Origin: Bin18 sp965242795
Lineage (GTDB): Bacteria > Desulfobacterota > Binatia > Bin18
Direction of reading: 5' to 3'
DNA length: 64,000 bases
NCBI GenBank assembly: GCA_965242795.1
Contig: OZ251505.1
Span: forward strand, 3,720,001 to 3,784,000
The position numbers and the translations under genes are program-made. The notes beneath the pieces are model-generated. The model saw nothing but the letters and a program-made list of their open reading frames with translations. It was not told where the DNA came from and ran no database searches. The first letter of the stretch is position 1. Each line of letters begins with the position of its first letter. Positions 23,445 through 31,486 of this stretch are shown here, one piece after another.

Positions 23445-24467
23445 TTACGACGTCAGACGCGCGTACTGCCGCAGCAGCGCCCGGTTCGACCACACGGTCA
23501 GGAGGGACGTCAACATCAGGCGATAGACGCGCGGCCGCGGCAGCTTGATGCGGACGGCCGGATCGAGCAGATCGGGCGCGCCGCGCAAGCGATGCAGCGT
23601 GGCCGCGCCGATCAACAGCGGCCAGGCACACGCGAGACGCAGTCGCCACTCGCGCGTCGGGATGTCGCGCACGTACGCCCAACCGTCCCGATACAACCCC
23701 AACGTCAAGTCCAAAAGCTCGTCGATCAGCGGGCGGACCAGGGCGTAGCTGGCAGGGTCCCGCAGCCGTTCCGGTTCGACGCCCAGCTTCGCCAAGTCGG
23801 CGCGCGGCAGGTAGCAGCGACCATTCGCCACGTCCGCGGCTACGTCCCGCAGGATGTTGGTGAGTTGCAACCCCTTGCCGAACCGGACACCGCGCTCCGC
23901 CATGTCCGCGGCATTCCAACCGGACAGGGCCGGCACGTGATCGAGACAGACGTTCGTCCAGAATTCGCCCACGCAGCCGGCCACGTAGTAGGTATAGCGG
24001 TCCAGGTCGTCCCGGGTCTCCAGTGTCCCGAGCTGGCCGCCGTCGGGGCCGGGAAAGACGGTCAGGTCCATCCGCATCCCCTGCGTGAGGGTGAGGACGA
24101 GTTCGCTGATGTGGATTCGGTCGCCGTGCGGGAGCGCGTCCAGCGCCCAGAAACAGCGATCCAGGCTGACGAGCAACTCGTGTTCCGCGGCATCGGCCGG
24201 GGCCGGTCCGAGCTCGTCTTGCAGCGTGCGGCAGATCGACAGGTCCGCCGCGGAGAACGCGGCGAGGTAACGGTCGATCCTCTCCAGCCGCCGCGGGCGG
24301 GCGATGAGCGGCGTATCGGCAATCGTGTCCGCGGCGCGGCAAAAGAGATAGGCCAGCCCAATCGGTTGGCGCAGCGGACGCGGCAGAACGCGCAGGCTCA
24401 GATAGAACGAGCGGCTGACGCGGCGCAACAATGCGAACGGCACGTGTCGATCCGGCGTCCCCATCAT
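23445..24467 (-). CDS. Squalene/phytoene synthase-family protein
   Basis: A 340-residue trans-isoprenyl head-to-head synthase. The first Asp-rich motif is in 'AYLFCRAADTIADTPL', the second is 'NILRDVAADVANGRCYLP', and 'SRSFYLSLRVLPRPLRQPIG' and 'YVAGCVGEFWTNVC' are also present. These match farnesyl-diphosphate farnesyltransferase more than phytoene synthase (FYLSLRVLP start, length, C-terminal hydrophobic end). It would make squalene for hopanoids or sterols from two farnesyl-PP. No other isoprenoid gene is nearby. ATG 24467 is used. Confidence 0.85.
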   Translation of the reverse strand: MMGTPDRHVPFALLRRVSRSFYLSLRVLPRPLRQPIGLAYLFCRAADTIADTPLIARPRRLERIDRYLAAFSAADLSICRTLQDELGPAPADAAEHELLVSLDRCFWALDALPHGDRIHISELVLTLTQGMRMDLTVFPGPDGGQLGTLETRDDLDRYTYYVAGCVGEFWTNVCLDHVPALSGWNAADMAERGVRFGKGLQLTNILRDVAADVANGRCYLPRADLAKLGVEPERLRDPASYALVRPLIDELLDLTLGLYRDGWAYVRDIPTREWRLRLACAWPLLIGAATLHRLRGAPDLLDPAVRIKLPRPRVYRLMLTSLLTVWSNRALLRQYARLTS

Positions 24468-24503
24468 CCGCCCGAGACCGTGGAATGGAACGCCGCGGCC
24501 GGT

Positions 24504-25046
24504 TCAGCCCGCCAGCAGGCCGGAGGCGCTGAGCGATTCGAGCGCCTGGCGGCGCATGGACCAGCGGTCTTTTTCCGTAGCGGCCATTTCCGCGAACGTC
24601 CGCCCGCTGCCGTGCGGTACAAAAATCGCATCCCAGCCGAACCCGCTCGTGCCGCGGGGCCGGTCAGGCACGTGTCCGTCAACCGTACCCGCGAACGTCC
24701 GCACTCCCCCGGCGTCGCAATACGCGAACACGCTCGTGGCGGTCGCCACGCGGTCCGTCTCGGCTTCCAACATGCGGCAGACGCCGTGCACGCCCACGCT
24801 GTCCAGGAACCAAGCGATCAGCGCGCCCGGCAGGCCGTTCCACGCCGCGAACGCCAGACCTGTATCTTCAACTAGCACGGGCCGCCGCAGCGCAGCGTAC
24901 GCGGCGCGCGCCTTATGTGCGACCACCGATCCGACGTCGAGCTCCTGAATCTCTTCGAGCGGGAGGGTTTCGTGCGCGAATTCGACGCTCAACATGCGCG
25001 CGCACTCGCGGACTTTCTCCAGGTTGCCGGTAATGAAGGTCACCAT
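24504..25046 (-). CDS. rdgB: Non-canonical purine NTP pyrophosphatase (RdgB/HAM1)
   Basis: A 180-residue Ham1/RdgB-family protein: 'VTFITGNLEKVRECARML' (phosphate-binding T-G-N-x-x-K), 'PVLVEDTGLAFAAWNGLPGA', 'RTFAGTVDGHVPDRPRGTSG', 'FGWDAIFVPHGSGRTFAEMA'. It hydrolyses ITP, dITP and XTP to prevent mis-incorporation. It lies 8 bp downstream of the membrane-associated Mrr-like gene and 36 bp upstream of the squalene-synthase-like gene. Confidence 0.9.
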   Translation of the reverse strand: MVTFITGNLEKVRECARMLSVEFAHETLPLEEIQELDVGSVVAHKARAAYAALRRPVLVEDTGLAFAAWNGLPGALIAWFLDSVGVHGVCRMLEAETDRVATATSVFAYCDAGGVRTFAGTVDGHVPDRPRGTSGFGWDAIFVPHGSGRTFAEMAATEKDRWSMRRQALESLSASGLLAG

Positions 25047-25053
25047 CGGCAGG

Positions 25054-25761
25054 CTAGTGGCGTGAGACGTCCGAGCCGTTGGCCGCCCGCGGCCGAAAGG
25101 CGTGCACCCGATGACCCTTGGCCTGCAAGGAGCGGAGGCGGATGAACTCGTCCTGATCGATCAACACCACGCCCTGCCGGAGGGCGGACATCTCCACCTG
25201 AGACGACGATTCGAATTGGCTCAACAACATGGCCTGCCCGCAGCCGTGCTGCTGCGCGGCCGCGTGCGCCGCGGCGATAGCCGGCTCGTCGGCCGGCGCG
25301 GCAACGAGCGTGCACCACGCCCGCTCCTCTCCCCTCGTAAGCAGCAGCGCAGGCGGCGGCCCTTCTTGCGGCTGTACGCCGTAGCCCTGCGCGCGCAACA
25401 CGTCCGCGGCGCGGCGGACGAATTCACCGCCGTCCAGATTATCGATCTCCGCCGCCAATTTGGGGTGGGACGCCCCGAACGACCCTCCGCGGCGCGGCCG
25501 CTTGGCTCCCGACATGGCCCGACGCCGCCCGAACAGCAACCACAGACCCACCCCGCCCGCCAGCCACACGAACGCGTCTGGACCAAGATATTGGTAGATG
25601 TGCGTAACGCCGAAGACGATCAGCAAAAACAGCGCGGTTCCCTTGACGAACAGCGCGCGCGTGCGCCGCGGACGGCGCAGCTTGTGCACCTCGACCGGCT
25701 GACGAGAGGAATCTTGCATACCACGTTCCGTATCGTGTCCAGCTTTCTTGGTGTAGCCCAT
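25054..25761 (-). CDS. Membrane-anchored restriction-endonuclease-like protein, catalytic residues lost
   Basis: A 235-residue protein (ATG 25761 behind GGGGGACG). A basic N-terminus is followed by two membrane helices ('ALFLLIVFGVTHIYQYLG' and 'AFVWLAGGVGLWLLFG') and a C-terminal Mrr_cat-like domain ('GGEFVRRAADVLRAQGYGV' ... 'QAMLLSQFESSSQVEMSALR' ... 'VVLIDQDEFIRLRSL'). In active PD-(D/E)XK members, a GGxD and QxK follow the Gly-Tyr strand. Here that region reads 'PPALLLTRGEERAWCTLVAA', so the nuclease residues appear absent. Similar membrane-linked Mrr-like proteins exist but their role is unclear. Confidence 0.65.
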   Translation of the reverse strand: MGYTKKAGHDTERGMQDSSRQPVEVHKLRRPRRTRALFVKGTALFLLIVFGVTHIYQYLGPDAFVWLAGGVGLWLLFGRRRAMSGAKRPRRGGSFGASHPKLAAEIDNLDGGEFVRRAADVLRAQGYGVQPQEGPPPALLLTRGEERAWCTLVAAPADEPAIAAAHAAAQQHGCGQAMLLSQFESSSQVEMSALRQGVVLIDQDEFIRLRSLQAKGHRVHAFRPRAANGSDVSRH

Positions 25762-25797
25762 CGTCCCCCGCAGCCGCAAGTTGGCTTTCCTTTTTGT

Positions 25798-25856
25798 CCC
25801 CTCTCCTTCCCGAGGGAGGGTTAGAGCCTACCCCGGACTTGATCCGGGGGAGAGGG
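25798..25856. repeat. CCCCTCTCC/GGGGGAGAGGG palindromic repeat, copy 1
   Basis: CCCCTCTCCTTCCCGAGGGA, GGGTTAGAGCC and ACCCCGGACTTGATCCGGGG with a GAGAGGG end. The opposite-strand version lies at 30417-30475 and a shorter one at 51913-51942. Confidence 0.65.
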
Positions 25857-25968
25857 TCCTTCAGCGCTGCATCAGCCCGAGAACGTCAAACCGAGACACC
25901 ATCCCCCGAACAAGAAACCCCGCCGGGGATTGTCGGGCCGCCGGGTTTTTGCGAATATCGCCCGCCAC

Positions 25969-26505
25969 ATGGCACACGTCACCTCGGCCGAGTTCGACAC
26001 GATCATCCGCCTTCTGAGCGACCACTACGGTCTGTCCGGGTTGCACGAACGGCTGCTCAAGGCGAACGCTCTGGTATCCCGCAAACGCCCGGCGCGCTGG
26101 CAGTCGCTCGCCAACCAACTCTACCAACTCAGTGCGGGGCTCCGGCGCGAGCACCCGACCCGCTACGCCGTCGAAGTCCTGTGGCAGGAGTTGGTGTCCG
26201 AAGCGGTAGGCGACGACCGACAGGAGACCCTGAACCGGTTGGCGGAAGACATCAACGCCTGTCTGACCGAAACCCTGGACGTCGTCCCGGGGAAACACGC
26301 CGACCTGATTGCCGCGCTGGGTGCCTATCACCGTGCGCTGGCCGAGGCGGCGAGCGCGGATGTGGCGTACACCGAGATCGTCCTGCGTGCGTCCACCGGC
26401 GTAGCCGAGTTTCTCCGCACCCATGGGGACGAGGTCTCGGCTGCCGCGAGCGAGGCTGAATCGGCCGCGGATACGGCACCCAACCCCGACGGGACCGAGT
26501 CGTAG
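25969..26505 (+). CDS. Unknown helical protein (178 aa)
   Basis: Not recognised. Predicted all-helical: 'AEFDTIIRLLSDHYGLSGLH', 'WQSLANQLYQLSAGLRREHP', 'EVLWQELVSEAVGDDRQETL', ending in an acidic Ala/Glu-rich tail ('SAAASEAESAADTAPNPDG'). No signal peptide. The tail is low-complexity. ATG 25969 starts a regular N-terminus; a TTG at 25930 behind GGGGA would add 13 residues. GC-rich codon use with steady third positions argues it is coding, but no partner is obvious. Confidence 0.5.
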   Translation: MAHVTSAEFDTIIRLLSDHYGLSGLHERLLKANALVSRKRPARWQSLANQLYQLSAGLRREHPTRYAVEVLWQELVSEAVGDDRQETLNRLAEDINACLTETLDVVPGKHADLIAALGAYHRALAEAASADVAYTEIVLRASTGVAEFLRTHGDEVSAAASEAESAADTAPNPDGTES

Positions 26506-26526
26506 CCGGGTCCTGCAATGCACTTG

Positions 26527-26558
26527 TCGTAGGGGCGACCGGCCGGTCGCCCCTACGA
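26527..26558. repeat. Perfect 32-bp palindrome (TCGTAGGGGCGACC core GGCC)
   Basis: A perfect inverted repeat with half-site TCGTAGGGGCGACC around a GGCC centre, just past the preceding stop codon. Related palindromes with a GCATGC centre lie at 26645, 27362 and 50369. It could act as a bidirectional terminator-like hairpin. Confidence 0.75.
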
Positions 26559-26766
26559 CGCGATGAAAGGCTACCTGAACCTTCTGTAGAAAAGGCGGGG
26601 GGTGGAGAATGCGCCGGAGAGAGGAAGTGGATTAGATAACGACAGTAGGGGCGACGCATGCGTCGCCCCTCCGATAATGGCCGTCTGTCGAGACGGTCTA
26701 CGGCTTGACCTCAGCCCGTTGTTTATGAAGACGTTCCGACACCTTTATTAGGCAAAGGACCAGCCC

Positions 26767-27279
26767 CTACTCGCTTGGGGCTGGGTCCGCCGGAGCATCA
26801 GCGGCCGCCTGCAAGATCGTCGCCCGATTCGCAACGGGAACAATCTCACCGCCGATACGCGTGTAGGCCCGAGCTTCGACCGGGTCGTTACTGCGGATCA
26901 CACACGTCGTTCGGCGCCGGGCCGCCTCCGGGCTCAAGCCGGCATCGAACACCAGCGCGGCTTCCAAGTCAGCCTCACTACCATCATCCGGATCCGTCTT
27001 GCCCGGCCAGTACGCGAAAATTTGGCCCGGAGCCCAGTCAACTTTCCACGTCACCGGAGCACCAGTCACCTGCCCGCACCAGAACGTGACCTCGCACCCG
27101 GGCGGCGAGGTTCTCTCGCAGAACAGGTGAACCCAGCTTTGCCACGGAGAGAGATTGAGCAAAGTGGAAACCTTTGCACGTGGAGTGTTCTGAGCGTCGG
27201 CAGAAGCTCCCCACACCACGACGACGAGCACGGTCGCGACAACGCTCCGCAGCTTCCTATACGTTGAAGATCTCTGCAT
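26767..27279 (-). CDS. Secreted protein of unknown function, duplicate 1 (170 aa)
   Basis: A Sec signal peptide ends around 'WGASADA-QN'. The mature part has a striking Trp/Cys-rich block, 'LLNLSPWQSWVHLFCERTSP', 'PGCEVTFWCGQVTGAPVTWK' and 'APGQIFAYWPGKT', followed by 'RRRTTCVIRSNDPVEARAYT' and an Ala/Pro tail. Four Cys in the mature protein could form two disulfides. I know no family with this pattern. The Shine-Dalgarno GAAAGGAG fits ATG 27279 (seven-base spacer) better than the ATG at 27285. Nearly identical in layout to the next gene upstream. Confidence 0.65.
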   Translation of the reverse strand: MQRSSTYRKLRSVVATVLVVVVWGASADAQNTPRAKVSTLLNLSPWQSWVHLFCERTSPPGCEVTFWCGQVTGAPVTWKVDWAPGQIFAYWPGKTDPDDGSEADLEAALVFDAGLSPEAARRRTTCVIRSNDPVEARAYTRIGGEIVPVANRATILQAAADAPADPAPSE

Positions 27280-27487
27280 GGACATACTCCTTTCGTAAGG
27301 GTCGAACTATCTCGAAAGATGGAAGAGGAAGCCGGGGGGAGGTGATTCAGACGACGATGGCAGGGGCGGCGCATGCGTCGCCCCTCCGATGATGACCGTC
27401 TGTCAGGACGGAGAGTCTGCGGCTTGCCCCTCAACCCGTTGTTTATGAAGACATTTCAGCACCTTAGTATAGGAAAAGGACGTACTC

Positions 27488-28006
27488 TCACCCATCGGGG
27501 GCTTGGTCTGCCGGGGCATCACCGGCCGCCTGCACGATCATATCGGCCCGATTCGCAACGGGAACCATCTCACCGGCGATACGTGTGTAGGCCCGAGCTT
27601 CGACCGGGTCGTCGCTGCGGATCACACACGTCGTTCGGCGGCGGGCCGCCTCCGGGCTCAAGGTGGCATCCACCAGCGCGGCTTCTAAGTCAGCCTTACT
27701 ACCATCCTCCGGATCCGTCTTGCCCGGCCAGTACGTGAAAATTTGGCCCGGCCCCCATACGACGTCCCACGTCACGGGATCGCCCGTCTGCTGCCCGCAC
27801 CAGAACGTGACGCAGCACCCGGGCGGCGTGGTTTTCTCGCAGAACAGGTGAACCCAGCTTTGCCACGGGGAGAGATTGAGCACGGCGGCGGTCTTTACAC
27901 TATGGAGGGTTTGGTTCTGAGCGTCGGCAGAAGCCCCCCACACCACGACGACGAGCGCGACCGCGACAACACTCCGCAGCCCCCTAGACGTTGAAGATCT
28001 CTGCAT
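27488..28006 (-). CDS. Secreted protein of unknown function, duplicate 2 (172 aa)
   Basis: Paralog of the gene at 26767, sharing the signal peptide ('VVVWGASADAQN'), 'VLNLSPWQSWVHLFCEKTTP', 'PGCCVTFWCGQQTGDPVTWD' and 'EAARRRTTCVIRSDDPVEAR'. It has one additional Cys ('GCCVTF'). Start chosen at ATG 28006 for ribosome-site spacing as in its twin. Secreted, probably periplasmic or exported; role unknown. Possibly selected as a dose or diversity pair. Confidence 0.65.
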   Translation of the reverse strand: MQRSSTSRGLRSVVAVALVVVVWGASADAQNQTLHSVKTAAVLNLSPWQSWVHLFCEKTTPPGCCVTFWCGQQTGDPVTWDVVWGPGQIFTYWPGKTDPEDGSKADLEAALVDATLSPEAARRRTTCVIRSDDPVEARAYTRIAGEMVPVANRADMIVQAAGDAPADQAPDG

Positions 28007-28012
28007 GGGCAT

Positions 28013-28683
28013 ACTCCTTTCGCAATTCAGTCCGGACCTGGCGATGAAAGTCCCGGGTGGGGACTGTCCAAGGCTAGTTGCCGCCGCGACCGATGTCTCT
28101 CGGACGACGAAGCGGGGCCGCCGCTCGTGATGTAGGCGCGATTTCCGTTGCGAACGACGCAGGACGGGCCGGCAGGCGATCCACGGAAAAAAAAGTCGGA
28201 GCTAAGGAAGGAGGACAGGGATCAGACTGTGCGGGGGGAGGGAGCATGACGCTTGACTTTTGGGCAACGGTCAAGGTCGGTTCGGGCGTCATGGCGTGCA
28301 TGGGATTCCCCCACGACTGCAATCAGAGGTCCACTCTATGCCATAAAGACGCGGCAGAGTTAAGCGACACGGTGGTGTGTTTCGGGTTTGTATTTTCGAG
28401 GCTGACGAGCCGCGGTGGGGGACCCTCTTACGCTGGCCCCTGAGATCGTCAAAGGGTCGGGGAGGGGGGAGTGTGCGAAGGCCGAGGTGACATCGGGGTT
28501 CGTTTCGACAAGCTCAACGAACCTGGGAGGGGAAGGTCCCTGAGCCTGTCGAAGGGTGCCTGCCTGTTCCCGGCCAGGGCAACCACAGGGGGTTGCCCCT
28601 ACACTCGGAGGCCGGTGTTCAGCAAGGGGGACTTTTGAAATTGGGACGACATCCACCCTTCCCACGGACCACGGGGCTGTGGC
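28013..28683. other. Repeat-bearing 670-bp gap; one weak ORF candidate
   Basis: Holds a CGAGGTGAC-type repeat (28478-28522) and a truncated GTAGGGGCA-family copy (28577-28602, opposite orientation). A 65-codon frame from ATG 28246 behind GGGAGGGAGC encodes 'MTLDFWATVKVGSGVMACMG'..., with atypical codon use; I do not call it a gene. A short A-rich run lies near 28187-28194. No tRNA or other RNA is seen. Confidence 0.5.
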
Positions 28684-29547
28684 TTACTGGCGTGTTGTCA
28701 GGACGACGCCGCCGATGACGCAGGCCGTGCCGGCGATCTGCACCAGCGTGACGCGCTCGCCCAGAAAGACGGCCGCCGAGACCATGACCAGGATCGGGAT
28801 GAGGTTCATGAAGACCGCGGCCCGGTGCGGGGTCACCCGCGTCAGGGCTTGGTAGTAGAGCAGATTGGTCAACGGCGAGAGGATCGACAAATATACCAAT
28901 GCCGCCACGGCCAGCGGCGACAAATCGAACTGCGCGTCCAGCGGCGCCTCCACCCAGCACAGCGGGACGAGGATGAAGGTTCCGGCGATGTAGGAACTGG
29001 CGGTCGCCGCGGCCGGCGACCGCTGCGCCAGGGCGACGCGGCTATAGACAGTGTACGTCGCCCAGCTCAGTTGGCCGAGCAGCACCAGCAGGTCGCCCCG
29101 GTTCAGCGAGATTTCGGCCAGCCTGCCGAGCGCCCCCTGACACATGATGTACACCAAGCCGGCGAAGGACAGCAGAATCCCCGCGGCGTTGACCGCGGAG
29201 AGCGGCTCCTTCAGGAACGCGCGCGAAAAGAGGGCCACCCAGATCGGCGTCGAGGCGGCGATGATGCCGGCGTTGGTGGCCGAGGTGGTGCGTAGCCCCA
29301 TGTAGAACAGCGTGCCGGCCCCGACGACGCCGGTCAGCGTCATGACCGCCGTGCTCTTTGGGTCGGCGCGGAGTTGTGCCCACCAGCCGGTCTGCGACTT
29401 CCAGCCCATCAGCGTCAACAGAACCGCGCCGACGATCGTGCGCAGGGCGATCAGGGTCAGCGGCCCGACCGTGCCGAGCATGAACTTCCCGGCCGGAAAG
29501 TTCGTGGCCCACAGACACACCACCCCGAGCAGGAGGAAATACGCCAC
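28684..29547 (-). CDS. EamA-family (DMT) transporter
   Basis: A 287-residue inner-membrane protein with about ten helices in two EamA repeats: 'VVCLWATNFPAGKFMLGTVG', 'AGTLFYMGLRTTSATNAGII' and 'WVALFSRAFLKEPLSAVNAA' in the first, 'VYLSILSPLTNLLYYQALTR' and 'AVFMNLIPILVMVSAAVFLG' in the second. The drug/metabolite transporter superfamily exports amino acids and small metabolites; no specific substrate can be read. Start is GTG 29547 behind GGAGAGTCC. It is 82 bp downstream of apt on the same strand. Confidence 0.85.
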   Translation of the reverse strand: MAYFLLLGVVCLWATNFPAGKFMLGTVGPLTLIALRTIVGAVLLTLMGWKSQTGWWAQLRADPKSTAVMTLTGVVGAGTLFYMGLRTTSATNAGIIAASTPIWVALFSRAFLKEPLSAVNAAGILLSFAGLVYIMCQGALGRLAEISLNRGDLLVLLGQLSWATYTVYSRVALAQRSPAAATASSYIAGTFILVPLCWVEAPLDAQFDLSPLAVAALVYLSILSPLTNLLYYQALTRVTPHRAAVFMNLIPILVMVSAAVFLGERVTLVQIAGTACVIGGVVLTTRQ

Positions 29548-29629
29548 GGACTCTCCGTCCCGTCAGCCGACCCTGCACGGGCGAGGCTCGGCCCGGCTCC
29601 GCCAGCGTGCAGTGGAACCCACCGGCCGC

Positions 29630-30151
29630 TCAGTCGGCGTCATACTGGACGAAGGAAAAGACGCCGCACGGGGCCAGTCGCTCGCGTCCGCCCAGAAAGG
29701 AGAGTTCGACCAGGAAGGCGGCTTCGACCAGGGTGGCACCCAGCTTTTCGGCCAGCGCAATCGCGGCGCGCGCAGTGCCGCCGGTCGCCAGCAGGTCATC
29801 GACGAGCACGACCCGGCTGTGCGGCGGGAACGCATCCCGGTGGATTTCCAGCGTGTCGGTCCCGTATTCGAGTGCGTAGCGTTCCGCGAACGTGGCGGCC
29901 GGCAGCTTGCCGGGTTTGCGTACGATCGCATGCCCGCAGCCCAGCGCGTAGGCCAGGGCGGAGCCGAACAGAAACCCGCGCGACTCCACGCCCAGCACGA
30001 CGTCGACCGCGCCCCGATAGCGGTCGGCGAGCTGATCGACGACCTGCTTCCAGGCCGGCCCGTTCGCCAGCAGCGGGGTGATGTCCTTGAACAGAATCCC
30101 CTTCTGGGGAAAGTCGGGAACGTCCCGAATCAAGCTCTTGATGTCCAACAT
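29630..30151 (-). CDS. apt: Adenine phosphoribosyltransferase
   Basis: A 173-residue type I PRTase: 'IRDVPDFPQKGILFKDITPL' at the N-terminus, 'VLGVESRGFLFGSALAYALG', and the PRPP loop 'RVVLVDDLLATGGTARAAIA'. It salvages adenine to AMP with PRPP. The ATG at 30151 follows GAGGAGT and begins the conserved N-terminus; upstream in-frame sequence is not homologous. Length is normal for Apt. Confidence 0.95.
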   Translation of the reverse strand: MLDIKSLIRDVPDFPQKGILFKDITPLLANGPAWKQVVDQLADRYRGAVDVVLGVESRGFLFGSALAYALGCGHAIVRKPGKLPAATFAERYALEYGTDTLEIHRDAFPPHSRVVLVDDLLATGGTARAAIALAEKLGATLVEAAFLVELSFLGGRERLAPCGVFSFVQYDAD

Positions 30152-30669
30152 GTCGTACTCCTCGGTCGGATGATTGGGGGTTCCGAACACTCACGGCGCA
30201 GAGCTTTAGGTATCATTTCGGTCGCGGAAGGATTTGATGTTTCTCTGGTCGGGATGCCTTTCATTCCGTCATTCTCGCTTCCCCCCTCGTCATCCCCGCC
30301 TCCCCGTTCGTCGTTCCTGCCTCCCCCTCGTCATTCCTGCGGAAGCAGGAATCCAGGGGAAGACGGCTCCGCCCCCGACAGAATGCTCATCGTGGTTGAG
30401 AGATCTCCACCTTCCCCCCTCTCCCCCGGATCATGTCCGGGACAGGCTCTAACCCTCTCCCACTAGGGGAGGGGTATACGAGAGGGGCGGTGGACATGGT
30501 TGCCAACTGATGCACCGGCCTGCATTTGGGAATGACATACAAGACGCCCCCGGGACCGTTTCGACAAGCTCAACGGGCTGGACCCTGAGCCTGTCGAAGG
30601 GTTTTCGACCAACGGGGACGGTGTCCGAGACAGAACACGTTTCAGGATCATCTTGTATGGAATTCCCTT
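30152..30669. other. Repeat-rich gap between apt and the M23 gene
   Basis: Contains a CCCCTCTCC-type palindrome (30417-30475), a full MITE copy (30528-30667) and a hairpin CATTCCTGCGGAAGCAGGAA near 30334-30353. No coding frame is convincing. Confidence 0.7.
30528..30667. mobile_element. MITE-like element, copy B (140 bp, inverted)
   Basis: Termini GGGAATGACATACAAGA (30528-30544) and TCTTGTATGGAATTCCC (30651-30667) form a near-perfect 17-bp inverted repeat. In reverse orientation the interior reads ACCCTTCGACAGGCTCAGGG then CCAGCCCGTTGAGCTTGTCG, as in copy A. It ends three bases before the stop of the LysM-M23 gene. Confidence 0.8.
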
Positions 30670-31365
30670 TCATCTCCGTTTCGTCGTCCGGCACTTCGCG
30701 GCTAGGTAGGGTATCGGATTTCGTGCTACGCGCCCCTTGCGGACCTCGAAGTGGAGCGAGGGGCCGGTCACGCGCCCGGTCACGCCGACCTCGCCGACGA
30801 TGTCGCCGCGCCGGACGCGCGCGCCGGTCTCGACCCGGTTGCGGCGGTGGTGGGCATAGACCGTGTGGAATTCGTTGGCGTGCTTCAAGATGACGACTTT
30901 CCCGTACCCGCGCAACGTCCCGCTGAACGCGACGCGCCCGTCTCCGGCCGCGCGGACCGGGGTGCCGATCGGCGCGGCCAGATCGATGCCGTCGTGGAAA
31001 TTGCGCTTGCGCGGCCCGAAGCCGGACGTCAGCCGTCCGCACAGTGGCCAACTGAAAATCCGTTCGGCCTTGACCGGCGCCGCGGGGCGGGTGCGCCGCG
31101 GACGGGTTCGGCGCGCCGGCCGCCGGCCGCGGCGAGCCGTCGCCCCCGAGGGCAGGCGCAGGCGTTGGCCGGCGCGGATGCGGTTCGGGTCCCGAATGTC
31201 GTTGAGCTCGGCGAGTTCCCGGTACGGAACGCTGTAGGCTTGGCCGATCCCGGACAGCGTCTCACCGGGGCGCACCGTGTGGATTCTGTAGCTCCGGGAA
31301 CACCCCGCCACGCCGACCCATACGCACAGGCAGACGCCAAGGACCGTTGCCCGCCGACGCCACAC
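30670..31365 (-). CDS. LysM-M23 lipoprotein, NlpD-like, with altered catalytic motif
   Basis: A 231-residue protein. A signal peptide with lipobox 'VAGC' is followed by one LysM domain ('IHTVRPGETLSGIGQAYSVP' ... 'NRIRAGQRLRLP'), a basic linker, and an M23/LytM domain ('LTSGFGPRKRNFHDGIDLAA' ... 'VTGPSLHFEVRKG'). The first zinc motif H-x-x-x-D is intact (HDGID). The last motif, usually H-L-H, reads S-L-H, so the general-base His is replaced. Such degenerate M23 proteins, like NlpD and EnvC, activate amidases rather than cut peptidoglycan; that role is inferred. Start GTG 31365. Confidence 0.85.
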   Translation of the reverse strand: MWRRRATVLGVCLCVWVGVAGCSRSYRIHTVRPGETLSGIGQAYSVPYRELAELNDIRDPNRIRAGQRLRLPSGATARRGRRPARRTRPRRTRPAAPVKAERIFSWPLCGRLTSGFGPRKRNFHDGIDLAAPIGTPVRAAGDGRVAFSGTLRGYGKVVILKHANEFHTVYAHHRRNRVETGARVRRGDIVGEVGVTGRVTGPSLHFEVRKGRVARNPIPYLAAKCRTTKRR

Positions 31366-31486
31366 GGATCATTCCCTTTTCGTCTCGTCCATCCTACGGA
31401 CTGGCCTGCTTCGCCGCCAGCCCCATTGTCGAACCCGGCAGCGGAGCGTGTCAAGAAAATCCGTCCCGTGCAAACCGGAGCCGCGC

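Larger units (their letters stand above)
26647..28024. repeat. Tandem duplication of a secreted-protein gene with flanks
   Basis: Unit 1 (about 26647-27297) and unit 2 (about 27362-28024) are similar along their full length. Each begins with the AGGGGCG(A/G)CGCATGCGTC palindrome and 'CCCGTTGTTTATGAAGAC', then carries a secreted-protein gene and ends with the same GAAAGGAGTATG ribosome site region. Spacing between the palindromes is 715 bp. Differences are scattered, so the event is not very recent. Confidence 0.8.

Noticed and set aside
24504..25046. Plus-strand frame reading through the rdgB region (23592-24875)
   Set aside because: It spans two genes that have clear motifs on the minus strand and lacks any domain.
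26527..27385. Repeated GTAGGGGCGAC palindromes taken as a possible CRISPR array
   Set aside because: Spacing is irregular (genes lie between), units are palindromic hairpins and there are no uniform spacers or cas genes.
28246..28443. 65-codon frame behind GGGAGGGAGC
   Set aside because: Codon choice is unlike neighbours, no homology or fold is suggested, and it runs into repeat DNA. Mentioned only in the gap description.
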